From: Deltaproteobacteria bacterium
GTDB lineage: Bacteria > Desulfobacterota > Desulfarculia > Desulfarculales > Desulfarculaceae
Assembly: GCA_021815655.1 (NCBI GenBank)
Contig: JAKAGJ010000064.1
Location: 1-8,222 of the forward strand
Reading direction: 5' to 3'
DNA: 8,222 bases
The stretch's first letter is position 1. Each line of letters starts with the position of its first letter. This document shows positions 1-5,219 of this stretch, piece by piece. Position numbers and translations under genes: made by a program. The notes beneath the pieces are model-generated. The model made no database searches and was not told where the DNA came from. It was given only the letters and a program-made list of their open reading frames with translations.

Positions 1-1
1 C

Positions 2-259
2 GCCGGGGCGCGCTTCAAGCCCCTCTTGATAACCCGCGAGGGGCTGATCCTGGCCGGGGTCGAGGAGTGGCAGGTGGCCCTGGACCTGGGCTGGGACCGC
101 ATCAGCGTCATGGTGGCTCCGGGCTTCAAGCCCTCGGAGCTGCGTTCGATGGTGGTGGCCGAGAACATCCGCGAGCGCGAGGTGCGCGAGGAGCACCTCT
201 GGCGAGGCATGAACAATTTCTTCGACATGGAGCCCCTGCGTCCGCCCGGCGGCTGGTGA
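2..259 (+). CDS. ParB N-terminal-domain-like protein, C-terminal fragment
   Basis: The reading frame is open from the first bases of the window and stops at TGA 257-259; the true start lies upstream. The visible 85 residues begin with RFKPLLIT, then GLILAGVEEWQVALDLGWDRISV, then a segment ending MVVAENIRERE. This order (a PLLI-type strand, a G-ILAG turn, an amphipathic helix ending LGW, a strand, then a helix with AEN..R) matches the end of the ParB/Srx nuclease-like fold. In typical ParB proteins the turn reads G-(E/H)-R-R-(W/Y)-x-A, whose arginines bind CTP phosphates. Here it is G-V-E-E-W-Q-V-A, so those basic residues are replaced. Only about 50 residues follow the domain, too short for the usual ParB helix-turn-helix and dimer domains. 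It may be a stand-alone ParB-like domain of unknown role. The family call is from pattern recognition. Confidence 0.6.
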   Translation, partial: AGARFKPLLITREGLILAGVEEWQVALDLGWDRISVMVAPGFKPSELRSMVVAENIREREVREEHLWRGMNNFFDMEPLRPPGGW

Positions 260-268
260 ACCATCCAG

Positions 269-288
269 CGCCCCTCGGTCGGGGGGCG
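269..288 (+). terminator. Candidate hairpin terminator after ParB-like gene
   Basis: CGCCCC (269-274) pairs perfectly with GGGGCG (283-288) across an 8-nt loop, starting 10 bases after the stop codon. There is no following T-run, so intrinsic termination is uncertain; it could equally be a processing or stability hairpin. Confidence 0.35.
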
Positions 289-408
289 ATAGCCGGTTCC
301 CGCCATCCCCGCCCCCGCCTCCGGCCTGGCCGCCGGCACAGGGCTGTCTTACCTTATCAAAAGGGTAATGTGCCTAGACCCTCGCCCTGGGGTAGAATAG
401 CTGTTGCC

Positions 409-1056
409 ATGGAAGATATGCTGCACCAAACCTCCCAGGCCCTGACGCAGGCCCTGGCCGGCCACCAGCCCCAGCGCCTGGAATACCCCGGCTCGCGGCC
501 GGCGGCGGTCCTCATGCCCCTGTGGGAGCGGGACGGCCGGGTGCATGTGGTCTTCACCAAGCGCAACGCCCACCTGCCCCACCACCCCGGCCAGATATCC
601 TTCCCCGGCGGGGCCGTGGACCCCGCCGACAGCGACCTGGCCGAGACGGCCCTGCGCGAGACCTGCGAGGAGATCGGGGTCTGCCAGGGGCTGGTGGAGG
701 TGGTGGGACGGCTGGACCAGGTGCTGACCATCACCAACTTCCTGGTGACGCCCTACCTAGGCCTGGTGGACCCCCAGGCCGACTTCCGGCCCAACCCCGT
801 GGAGGTGGAGCGCCTGGTGGTGGTGCCGCTGTCCAAGGTCCTGGACCGGGCCAACTATCAGCCCCGCCCCCTGCAATGGGAAGGCGTGACCATGCGGCAG
901 GTGGCCCTGACCCACGGCCAGGACGTCATCTGGGGGGCCACGGCGCGCATGCTGCTCAACCTCCTGGACGCCCTGGGCGACAAGGCCCGCGAGGTGGCGG
1001 CCCTGGCCGGCAATGGCGCGCAAAAAGCGGTGGACAGCCGCCGGGGGGTCGTGTAG
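409..1056 (+). CDS. nudL: NudL/CoA diphosphatase-type Nudix hydrolase
   Basis: 215 residues, stop TAG 1054-1056. The family cleaves the diphosphate of coenzyme A, acyl-CoA or oxidised CoA, giving 3',5'-ADP and (acyl-)phosphopantetheine, and acts in the cytosol. The NUDIX_COA signature spans residues 49-68 (FTKR..HL..H.GQISFPGG). It runs directly into the Nudix helix TALRETCEEIGV (residues 80-91), whose REtcEE glutamates bind Mg2+ or Mn2+. The first Nudix glutamate is replaced (Ser/Asp), as I recall also in E. coli NudL, so this need not mean loss of activity. A later VTPYLGLV segment (113-120) and IWGATARML (174-182) also fit the family. Length is slightly above the roughly 190 residues usual for NudL because of a 25-residue basic tail. 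The ATG at 409 is chosen because residues from about 30 onward are conserved; a second in-frame ATG at 418 is possible. The ribosome binding site is weak for both. The frame stays open far upstream, but that part is not protein-like. Confidence 0.88.
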   Translation: MEDMLHQTSQALTQALAGHQPQRLEYPGSRPAAVLMPLWERDGRVHVVFTKRNAHLPHHPGQISFPGGAVDPADSDLAETALRETCEEIGVCQGLVEVVGRLDQVLTITNFLVTPYLGLVDPQADFRPNPVEVERLVVVPLSKVLDRANYQPRPLQWEGVTMRQVALTHGQDVIWGATARMLLNLLDALGDKAREVAALAGNGAQKAVDSRRGVV

Positions 1057-1059
1057 ATA
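1031..1059 (+). promoter_or_regulatory. Candidate sigma-70 promoter for hairpin array and tRNA
   Basis: TGGACA (1031-1036), a 17-bp spacer, then TAGATA (1054-1059). The -35 matches TTGACA at 5 of 6 positions; the -10 matches TATAAT at only 3 of 6. The -10 overlaps the nudL stop codon and lies in the near-palindrome TAGATATCTA. Transcription from about 1066 would cross both 111-bp repeats into tRNA-Pro. I see no better promoter between here and the tRNA, since the sequence directly before the tRNA is the repeat itself. Alternatively the tRNA could be read from the nudL promoter. Confidence 0.35.
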
Positions 1060-1065
1060 TCTAGT

Positions 1066-1332
1066 GCCGTTTGCCGAGGGCGGCCAGTGATGGCGCCGGC
1101 GGCAGGCATCTTCCCGGCAGGAGGCCGGGCCGGGTGCGCGGCACCCGGGAGGCGAGGCAAAATCGCATTTTTGCCTCGCCGATAAGCAAAAAGTGCAGGA
1201 CGCACTTTTTGCGCTCAGTATTTCCCGGCAGGAGGCCGGGCCGGGTGCGCGGCACCCGGGAGGCGAGGCAAAATCGCATTTTTGCCTCGCCGATAAGCAA
1301 AAAGTGCAGGACGCACTTTTTGCGCTCAGTAT
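1066..1332 (+). ncRNA. Candidate structured RNA in the tRNA-Pro 5' leader
   Basis: This is inference from structure. The two repeat copies would fold into eight perfect hairpins as RNA. Four of them (loops at 1119-1123, 1197-1201, 1230-1234 and 1308-1312) present AGGA in a 5-nt loop closed by a C-G pair. CsrA/RsmA-family proteins bind A(N)GGA in hairpin loops, and CsrB/RsmZ-type sponge RNAs consist of such hairpins in series. The usual CsrA loop is a hexaloop ANGGAN, so the match is partial. RNase P cleavage at the tRNA 5' end (1332/1333) would give the RNA a defined 3' end. The alternative is a REP-like DNA element with no RNA function. The 5' boundary given here depends on the promoter guess at 1031-1059. 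Confidence 0.3.
1111..1332 (+). repeat. Two perfect tandem copies of a 111-bp four-hairpin unit
   Basis: Copy 1 is 1111-1221 and copy 2 is 1222-1332; I compared them base by base and found no difference. Each copy contains four adjacent perfect inverted repeats (copy 1 positions): CCCGGC-AGGAG-GCCGGG at 1113-1129; an 8-bp stem CCGGGTGC with GCG loop at 1130-1148; a 12-bp stem GGCGAGGCAAAA with TCGCAT loop at 1151-1180; and an 11-bp stem GCAAAAAGTGC with AGGAC loop at 1186-1212. Only 2 to 5 bases separate the hairpins. Copy 2 ends at the base immediately before the tRNA. The perfect stems imply selection at the RNA or cruciform level, while the perfect identity between copies implies recent duplication or gene conversion. 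There is no credible reading frame through it. Confidence 0.95.
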
Positions 1333-1409
1333 CGGGACGTGGCTCAGCCTGGTAGAGCACTGCGTTCGGGTCGCAGGAGTCGCTGGTTCAAATCCAGTCG
1401 TCCCGACCA
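1333..1409 (+). tRNA. tRNA-Pro (anticodon CGG)
   Basis: A 77-nt cloverleaf with encoded CCA. The 7-bp acceptor stem is CGGGACG/CGTCCCG. The D-arm is GCTC-AGCCTGGTA-GAGC, and the anticodon stem is CTGCG/CGCAG with loop TTCGGGT. Positions 34-36 read CGG, decoding proline CCG. The variable loop is GAGTC, and the T-arm is GCTGG-TTCAAAT-CCAGT with one G-T pair. CCA is at 1407-1409. No leader separates it from the upstream repeat copy, so its promoter must lie inside or upstream of the repeats. Confidence 0.97.
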
Positions 1410-1424
1410 TCATAATCCGAAATT

Positions 1425-1460
1425 CGCCAAGGGCCCGGCTGCAAAGCCGGGCCCTTGGCG
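1425..1460 (+). terminator. Strong hairpin downstream of tRNA-Pro
   Basis: A perfect 16-bp stem (1425-1440 pairing with 1445-1460, arm beginning CGCCAAGGGCCCGG) is capped by GCAA, a GNRA-type tetraloop. It starts 16 bases after the tRNA CCA. A T-run is absent (GTTGGGAG follows), so it may end transcription with a factor or define the processed 3' end of the precursor. Confidence 0.6.
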
Positions 1461-1799
1461 TTGGGAGCAAGCCTCTGGATTTGGCCCGCCCGGCGAGGGC
1501 GGCCCGGGCGGCGGCAGGGCGCGGCATGGCCGGGCGGGTGCGCGGGGCATCAAAAAGAATCGCTTCGGTCTTTTCCGCCGTTGCCAATCGGGCATGACCC
1601 GGGGCCAGCCGGCCAAGGCCTTTAAACATAATAATGGCGGATCGCCGCGTCGCACCCCCGCGGAGATGCTTCTGGCAATCAGACTATTTCGTGGATGAGG
1701 GGGAAGCGAAGTCCGCGCACTAACGGTGACGGTTTGCAGAAATGATCGACTGGGGGCTGCCGGCGCCCTGGTGAACCGGGCTGGCGCCCTCGCTGGTCG
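1461..1799. other. Gene-free stretch
   Basis: No frame on either strand looks like protein. Frames that cross it also cross the tRNA and repeat antisense, or are low-complexity Arg/Pro/Gly translations. What can be seen is a GC-rich block (about 1480-1545), an imperfect AAAAGA...TCTTTT hairpin near 1550-1575, and two GGCGCC hexamers (1762-1767 and 1783-1788) around GG-TGAA-CC. The last could form the 3' hairpin of the minus-strand protease gene that ends at 1800. No tRNA 3'-end duplication marking an integration site was found. Confidence 0.5.
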
Positions 1800-3035
1800 T
1801 CAGCGATAGCACTCCAGGAGCACCACGAAGCCCGAGGCCTTTTCGGCGATGTCGGCCGGGGCCAGGGCCGCGCCCTCGGGGCCGCTCCGCACCGTCACGC
1901 CATTGCTCTCCAAAAAACCCCGGGCCACGGCCCCGCTGACCGCGAAGTTGACGTTCTGGGGCGCCTCGCCATAGGCCTGGGCCACCTTGACGGTGTCCAG
2001 CTTGCCCATCACCACCCCGATGACCTTGCCCCCCTGGTCCAAGAGGGGGCCGCCGCTGTTGCCCGGCTGCACGGGGGCCGTGATCTGCAACAGGTTGGGA
2101 TTGTTGGCCGGACCGGCCAGGGCGCTGATGGTGCCGGCGCTGACGCTGGGGCCGCTGGCCAAAAGGCCGGCCAGGGGGAAGCCCACCACCACCACGCTGT
2201 CGCCGGGGCGGGGGGCCGTACCCTCGGGGAAGGAGGCCACCTTGCCGGGGTTGGGGGGGGCGGGCAGCTTGAGCAGGGCCAGGTCGGTGAGGGCGTCGAT
2301 GGCCTGCACGGTCAGTGGCTGGGCCTGGCCGGGCACCCTTATCTCGCGGGCGTCCTTGACCACGTGCAGGTTGGTCAACACGTGCCCCTGGCCGCTGACC
2401 ACGAAGCCGGTGCCGGTGAGCTTGCCCAGGGCCAAAGGCGCGGCCTGGGGCGGACGCGCCTCCGAGCGGGGCGAGAGGCGCTGCTCGGGCTGGCGCAGGG
2501 CATTGAGCCGGTTGCGGTAGACCTCGTTGCCCGGGCTGAGCTTGAGGGCGGTTTCCACGTCGCTGATGGCCTGGGCGGTCTTGCCCTGGGCGGACAGGGT
2601 GTAGCTGCGGTTGTAGTAGGCGGTGTCCTGCTCGGGGTCCAGGCGGATGGCCGTGTCCAGGTCGGCCAGGGCCTTGTCGAATTGGCTCAGGCGGTTGAAG
2701 GTCAGGCCCCGGTTGTTGTAGGCCGCGGCGAAGTTGGGGTCCAGGGCGATGGCCTGGTCGAAGTCGGCCACGGCCGGGTACAGGTCGCCCAGGCGGCTGT
2801 AGGCGATGCCGCGGTTGTAGTGGGCCTGGGCCTTGGTCGGGTCGGGCAGGGTGCCGTATTTCAAGGCACGTGTGAACAAGTCAATGGCCCTGTCCGGGTC
2901 CTGTCTTTCCATGGCCTTGAGCCCGGCCTGGAAATCGCCCGTGGCCGGGCCGGCAACCCCGCCCATGCCCTGGCAGCCGCCCAGGAGCAGAATCATCGCC
3001 AATACCACGGTCAGGGCCGCAAGATAACGTCTCAT
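1800..3035 (-). CDS. TPR-repeat, trypsin-like serine protease lipoprotein
   Basis: 411 residues, ATG start at 3033-3035 with AGGGGAG about 9 bases upstream. The N-terminus is a lipoprotein signal: a hydrophobic stretch, then LGGC with the lipid-accepting Cys at 21, so the protein is probably membrane-anchored facing the periplasm. Residues 33-171 hold about four TPR units (for example AHYNRGIAYSRLGD, AAYNNRGLTFNRL, each ending ALDP or RLDP), a protein-binding scaffold. A Ser/Pro linker leads to an HtrA-like (S1C) protease domain with a complete triad: His224 in LTNLHVV, Asp251 in LTDLALLKL and Ser327 in QPGNSGGP. No PDZ domain follows; the protein ends IAEKASGFVVLLECYR, an ending I recall in other TPR-trypsin proteins. 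It probably cleaves misfolded or envelope proteins selected by the TPRs; substrate unknown. It appears monocistronic, with a 229-bp gap from the HAD gene upstream. Confidence 0.9.
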   Translation of the reverse strand: MRRYLAALTVVLAMILLLGGCQGMGGVAGPATGDFQAGLKAMERQDPDRAIDLFTRALKYGTLPDPTKAQAHYNRGIAYSRLGDLYPAVADFDQAIALDPNFAAAYNNRGLTFNRLSQFDKALADLDTAIRLDPEQDTAYYNRSYTLSAQGKTAQAISDVETALKLSPGNEVYRNRLNALRQPEQRLSPRSEARPPQAAPLALGKLTGTGFVVSGQGHVLTNLHVVKDAREIRVPGQAQPLTVQAIDALTDLALLKLPAPPNPGKVASFPEGTAPRPGDSVVVVGFPLAGLLASGPSVSAGTISALAGPANNPNLLQITAPVQPGNSGGPLLDQGGKVIGVVMGKLDTVKVAQAYGEAPQNVNFAVSGAVARGFLESNGVTVRSGPEGAALAPADIAEKASGFVVLLECYR

Positions 3036-3174
3036 GCTAAGCGCTCCCCTCGGCTGTCGCCGTCAAACTGTCCCCCGGTCCTGGGGCGGGTCTGGTTTCC
3101 TGGCCAGGGTCCGTCCCGTTCGCCGCCCTGGGCCGGCGCGCGGGCCGCTACCACCAAAGTACCAATTGTGATTA

Positions 3175-3202
3175 ATTATCCTAGCACCATTTCCCAGGTA
3201 AA
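3175..3202 (-). promoter_or_regulatory. Candidate promoter of TPR-protease gene
   Basis: Read on the minus strand: TTTACC (3197-3202), 16-bp spacer, GATAAT (3175-3180), in an A/T-rich island within GC-rich DNA. The predicted start near 3168 would leave a leader of about 130 nt before the ATG at 3035. Confidence 0.4.
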
Positions 3203-3264
3203 GGCCATCCCCTTGCGGCACCGGACGATTGCCGGCGCCGGCCGGGAAGCCGCCCGGGCCGGGC

Positions 3265-3924
3265 CTAGAAATTGAGGATGGGCCAGCCGCGGTGCAGGGC
3301 CTGGCGCCGCAGGCGGGGGTGGGGATTGACCGCCACGGGATGCCCCACGCAGGCCAGGGCCTCCAGGTCGGAGTGGTGGTCGCCGTAGGCCCAGGAGCTT
3401 TGCAGGTCCAGGCCCCGGGCGCGGGCCACCTCGCGCAGCAGGCGGGCCTTCTCGGGGCCATAGGGCCGGCGGTTCTGCAAGGTGCCGCTATAGGCCCCGC
3501 CCTCCAGGCCCAACTCGGCGGCCAGGGTGAGATCGGCCCCCAGTTCCCGGGCCAGAAGCTCGGCCAGGGGGCGCAGGGAGCCGGTGAGGAGCACCACCAG
3601 GTGGCCGCTTTGGCGGTGGCGCTCCACGGCCTGGCGCCCGGCGGGGCTGATGCCCGGCGCGATCACCTGGCGGAAGCACTCGGCGGCCAGGCGGGCCAGT
3701 TCCTGGGGGTCCTTGTGGCGCAAATGATATTTGTTGGAGTGCACCAGGCCCTGGCCCAGCTGGTGAAGGGTGGGGGCCAGAAAGCCCAGGTAGCGCGCCA
3801 GGTCCGCCGGCCCCAGATAGCGGCGGCGGATGAGATAGGCGGCGAAGGCGCGCTCCATGGAGCGCGGCCCCACCAGGGTGTGGTCCACGTCAAAGAAGGC
3901 GGCGGCGCGGTTCTGGGGGCGCAA
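3265..3924 (-). CDS. HAD-superfamily IB phosphatase (SerB/PgpC-like)
   Basis: 219 residues. All four HAD motifs are intact: FFDVDHT (Asp12 nucleophile, Asp14 acid/base), LLTGS (Thr114 to Ser116), Lys159 in GPEKA, and YGDHHSD (Asp182, Asp186 for Mg2+). The helical cap between motifs I and II and the C-terminal HRGWPILNF fit the HAD-IB group (TIGR01490-like). That group includes phosphoserine phosphatase relatives and the phosphatidylglycerophosphatase PgpC/YfhB. The start must be TTG at 3922-3924, because an in-frame TAA lies two codons upstream and the first internal Met is after motif I; AGGGAG sits 12 bases before it. It follows the CDP-alcohol phosphatidyltransferase gene by 73 bp on the same strand, so co-transcription is likely. 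By context it may dephosphorylate phosphatidylglycerol-phosphate; substrate is inference. A 5-bp CCGGG/CCCGG hairpin (3242-3257) lies just past its stop. Confidence 0.85.
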   Translation of the reverse strand: MRPQNRAAAFFDVDHTLVGPRSMERAFAAYLIRRRYLGPADLARYLGFLAPTLHQLGQGLVHSNKYHLRHKDPQELARLAAECFRQVIAPGISPAGRQAVERHRQSGHLVVLLTGSLRPLAELLARELGADLTLAAELGLEGGAYSGTLQNRRPYGPEKARLLREVARARGLDLQSSWAYGDHHSDLEALACVGHPVAVNPHPRLRRQALHRGWPILNF

Positions 3925-3997
3925 GGCTTAAGGCTGCTCCCTGGCCAGGCTGGTGGGATGCCGGCCGGCCAGCCATGGCCGACCGCCCTCATGCGTC

Positions 3998-4633
3998 TTA
4001 ATCCATGAGCGCCCTGATGTCCAGAAGCACCGGCACCCCCCGGAGCACGCAGAGCCCTACTGAAAAATATACCAAAAGACGGGTGGCCGCGTCCAACCAG
4101 GCGTAGGGATGGCCCACGCCGGTCAGGGCCGCCTCCAGGGCCAGGGCCCCGAAGGCCAGGCCCTTGGCCAGGCCGTAGAGCCCGCGCATGAAGCGGCCGG
4201 CCACCAGGAAGCGCCCGGCCGGCGAGCGCATCATGCCGAAGGCGCTGTGGCCCTTGGCCAGGCCGTAGCGCCGGAGCCCGTCCACCACGAAGCTGCGCGT
4301 GATGAACAGGATAGGCACCCACACCGGCACCCGCTGCTGGTGGGCAAAGACTATCCACAGCACGTTCTCCACCACGCGGTCGATGGCGATGTCCAGGACG
4401 CTGCCCAGGTCGCTGACCTGGTTTTTTTGACGCGCCCAGTAACCGTCAAACCAGTCCATGAGGTAGAGCACCGGCAACAGGGCCAGGGCCGTCCAGGCCG
4501 CTGGACCGCCGGGGGCGTAGAGCAGCAACGCCACCAGGACCAGCAACGGCAGGCGCGAAAGCGTGATAAAATTGGCTGTGGACATGCGAGGTGACATGGG
4601 CGCCTGCGGGCTCCAGGGAGCGTGAGGCCTCAT
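3998..4633 (-). CDS. CDP-alcohol phosphatidyltransferase (PgsA-like)
   Basis: An integral membrane enzyme that joins an alcohol to the phosphatidyl group of CDP-diacylglycerol, releasing CMP. The family motif D-x2-D-G-x2-A-R-x8-G-x3-D-x3-D is perfect (Asp60, Asp63, Gly64, Ala67, Arg68, Gly77, Asp81, Asp85); these aspartates bind two metal ions and the CDP. Hydrophobic helices lie near residues 28-40, 46-59, 90-110, 155-172 and 185-203. A segment ITRSFVVDGLRR follows the motif where PgsA proteins have an Arg-rich loop, favouring glycerol-3-phosphate as acceptor, but this is not proof. The longest frame is given (ATG 4633). The start is uncertain: family members usually begin just before xFITLSR, so Met13 (4597) or Met17 (4585, MSTANFITLSR) is more natural, and none of the three has a good ribosome binding site. 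The predicted promoter start near 4644 would leave only about 11 nt before the first ATG, also favouring a later start. Confidence 0.88.
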   Translation of the reverse strand: MRPHAPWSPQAPMSPRMSTANFITLSRLPLLVLVALLLYAPGGPAAWTALALLPVLYLMDWFDGYWARQKNQVSDLGSVLDIAIDRVVENVLWIVFAHQQRVPVWVPILFITRSFVVDGLRRYGLAKGHSAFGMMRSPAGRFLVAGRFMRGLYGLAKGLAFGALALEAALTGVGHPYAWLDAATRLLVYFSVGLCVLRGVPVLLDIRALMD

Positions 4634-4650
4634 GAATAGAGGTTAAAGGC

Positions 4651-4680
4651 AGTCTAGGGCCAGGGGCTGCGGCCTGTCAA
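4651..4680 (-). promoter_or_regulatory. Promoter of phosphatidyltransferase-HAD operon
   Basis: On the minus strand: a perfect TTGACA (4675-4680), 18-bp spacer, TAGACT (4651-4656; 4 of 6 matches to TATAAT). It lies in the 73-bp gap divergent from the plus-strand gene at 4707, whose ribosome binding site starts 14 bases beyond the -35. Confidence 0.55.
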
Positions 4681-4706
4681 CCGCGGCGCCGGCGGGGAGG
4701 CATGAC

Positions 4707-5075
4707 ATGGCTGGGCTGGTGCGGCGGGCGGCGGTGGCGGCCTTGATCCTGGCGGGCCTGGGCCTGGCGGCGCCGGCGGGGGCGCTGACCCCCGAGGAAG
4801 TCGTCAAGCTCAAGCAGGCCGGGGTGAGCGACGCCACCATCCAGAAGATGCTGGAGCAGGAGCGCCAGGGCGGGGCCACCCACAACGGTCCCATCACCGA
4901 AACCAACGATCAGGTTATCTACCGCGCCGGCCAGGGCAGCGCCGAGGACGCCCAGCGCATGGAGCGCCATGAGCGCCGCAAGGAGCGGCAGAGCATGGAG
5001 ATGCTGCGGGGGGGCATCATCGTGGACCAGCGTGGCGGCCAGCCCGGGGGTGGGGCGCCTCCCACGGGGCAATGA
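4707..5075 (+). CDS. Small exported protein of unknown function
   Basis: 122 residues, ATG at 4707 with a strong GGGGAGG site (4694-4700) six bases upstream. Residues 1-26 are a Sec signal peptide (RR, hydrophobic core AALILAGLGLAAP, A-G-A before Leu27), predicting a mature periplasmic protein of about 96 residues. The mature N-terminus LTPEEVVKLKQAGVSDATIQKML (27-49) looks like a short helix-turn-helix-like or SHOCT-like motif, seen at the N-terminus of small exported proteins in related bacteria (from memory). Residues 80-100 are a highly charged Arg/Glu/Met helix, and the tail is Gly/Pro-rich and probably disordered. There are no cysteines and no catalytic pattern, and I do not recognise a function. 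It is divergent from the phosphatidyltransferase operon and convergent with the gene at 5220-5705. Confidence 0.75.
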   Translation: MAGLVRRAAVAALILAGLGLAAPAGALTPEEVVKLKQAGVSDATIQKMLEQERQGGATHNGPITETNDQVIYRAGQGSAEDAQRMERHERRKERQSMEMLRGGIIVDQRGGQPGGGAPPTGQ

Positions 5076-5146
5076 CGGGTCGGTTGGCGCTGTAGCCCCA
5101 ACCTGCGCTGGCGGCTCCCGTGGCGGGTTGGCTCCCCAAACAGAAA

Positions 5147-5174
5147 GCCGGGCAAAAACAAGTTATTGCCCGGC
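5147..5174. terminator. Convergent terminator hairpin
   Basis: GCCGGGCAA (5147-5155) pairs perfectly with TTGCCCGGC (5166-5174) around a 10-nt A-rich loop. It lies between two genes that end towards each other (5075 and 5220) and is symmetric, so it could serve both strands. There is no T-run on either side. A second imperfect pair, CCAACC...GGTTGG, lies just upstream (about 5098-5131). Confidence 0.5.
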
Positions 5175-5219
5175 CAGGATGCGCTTGGGGAAGGGTGAGG
5201 CCTAATTGGCCCTTGACCG

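Noticed and set aside
393..398. TAGAAT as -10 of nudL, possibly leaderless
   Set aside because: No acceptable -35 at 16-18 bp and the implied start is only a few bases before the ATG; too weak to list as a promoter.
67..408. Long upstream extension of the nudL reading frame
   Set aside because: It overlaps the ParB-like gene in another frame and translates to Arg/Pro/Gly-rich sequence with no family resemblance; NudL homologs begin near 409.
1111..1332. CRISPR array
   Set aside because: There are only two units, directly abutting, with no variable spacers and with internal hairpins far longer than CRISPR repeats.
1333..1460. Integration site of a mobile element at the tRNA
   Set aside because: No integrase nearby and no second copy of the tRNA 3' end in the window.
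757..1629. 290-codon minus-strand open frame across nudL, the repeats and the tRNA
   Set aside because: It runs antisense to a clear Nudix gene and a tRNA and duplicates a peptide only because the DNA repeats; it is a shadow frame.
1339..1698. Plus-strand frame beginning MAQPGRALRSGRRSRWFKSSRPD
   Set aside because: This is the typical translation of a tRNA gene, and the rest is low-complexity sequence.
2364..3275. 303-codon plus-strand frame opposite the protease gene
   Set aside because: It is antisense to a protein with an intact catalytic triad and TPRs, with Gly/Val/Gln bias typical of reverse-frame reading in high-GC DNA.
3229..4008. 259-codon plus-strand frame opposite the HAD gene
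   Set aside because: The minus strand carries all four HAD motifs; the plus frame shows no recognisable motif.
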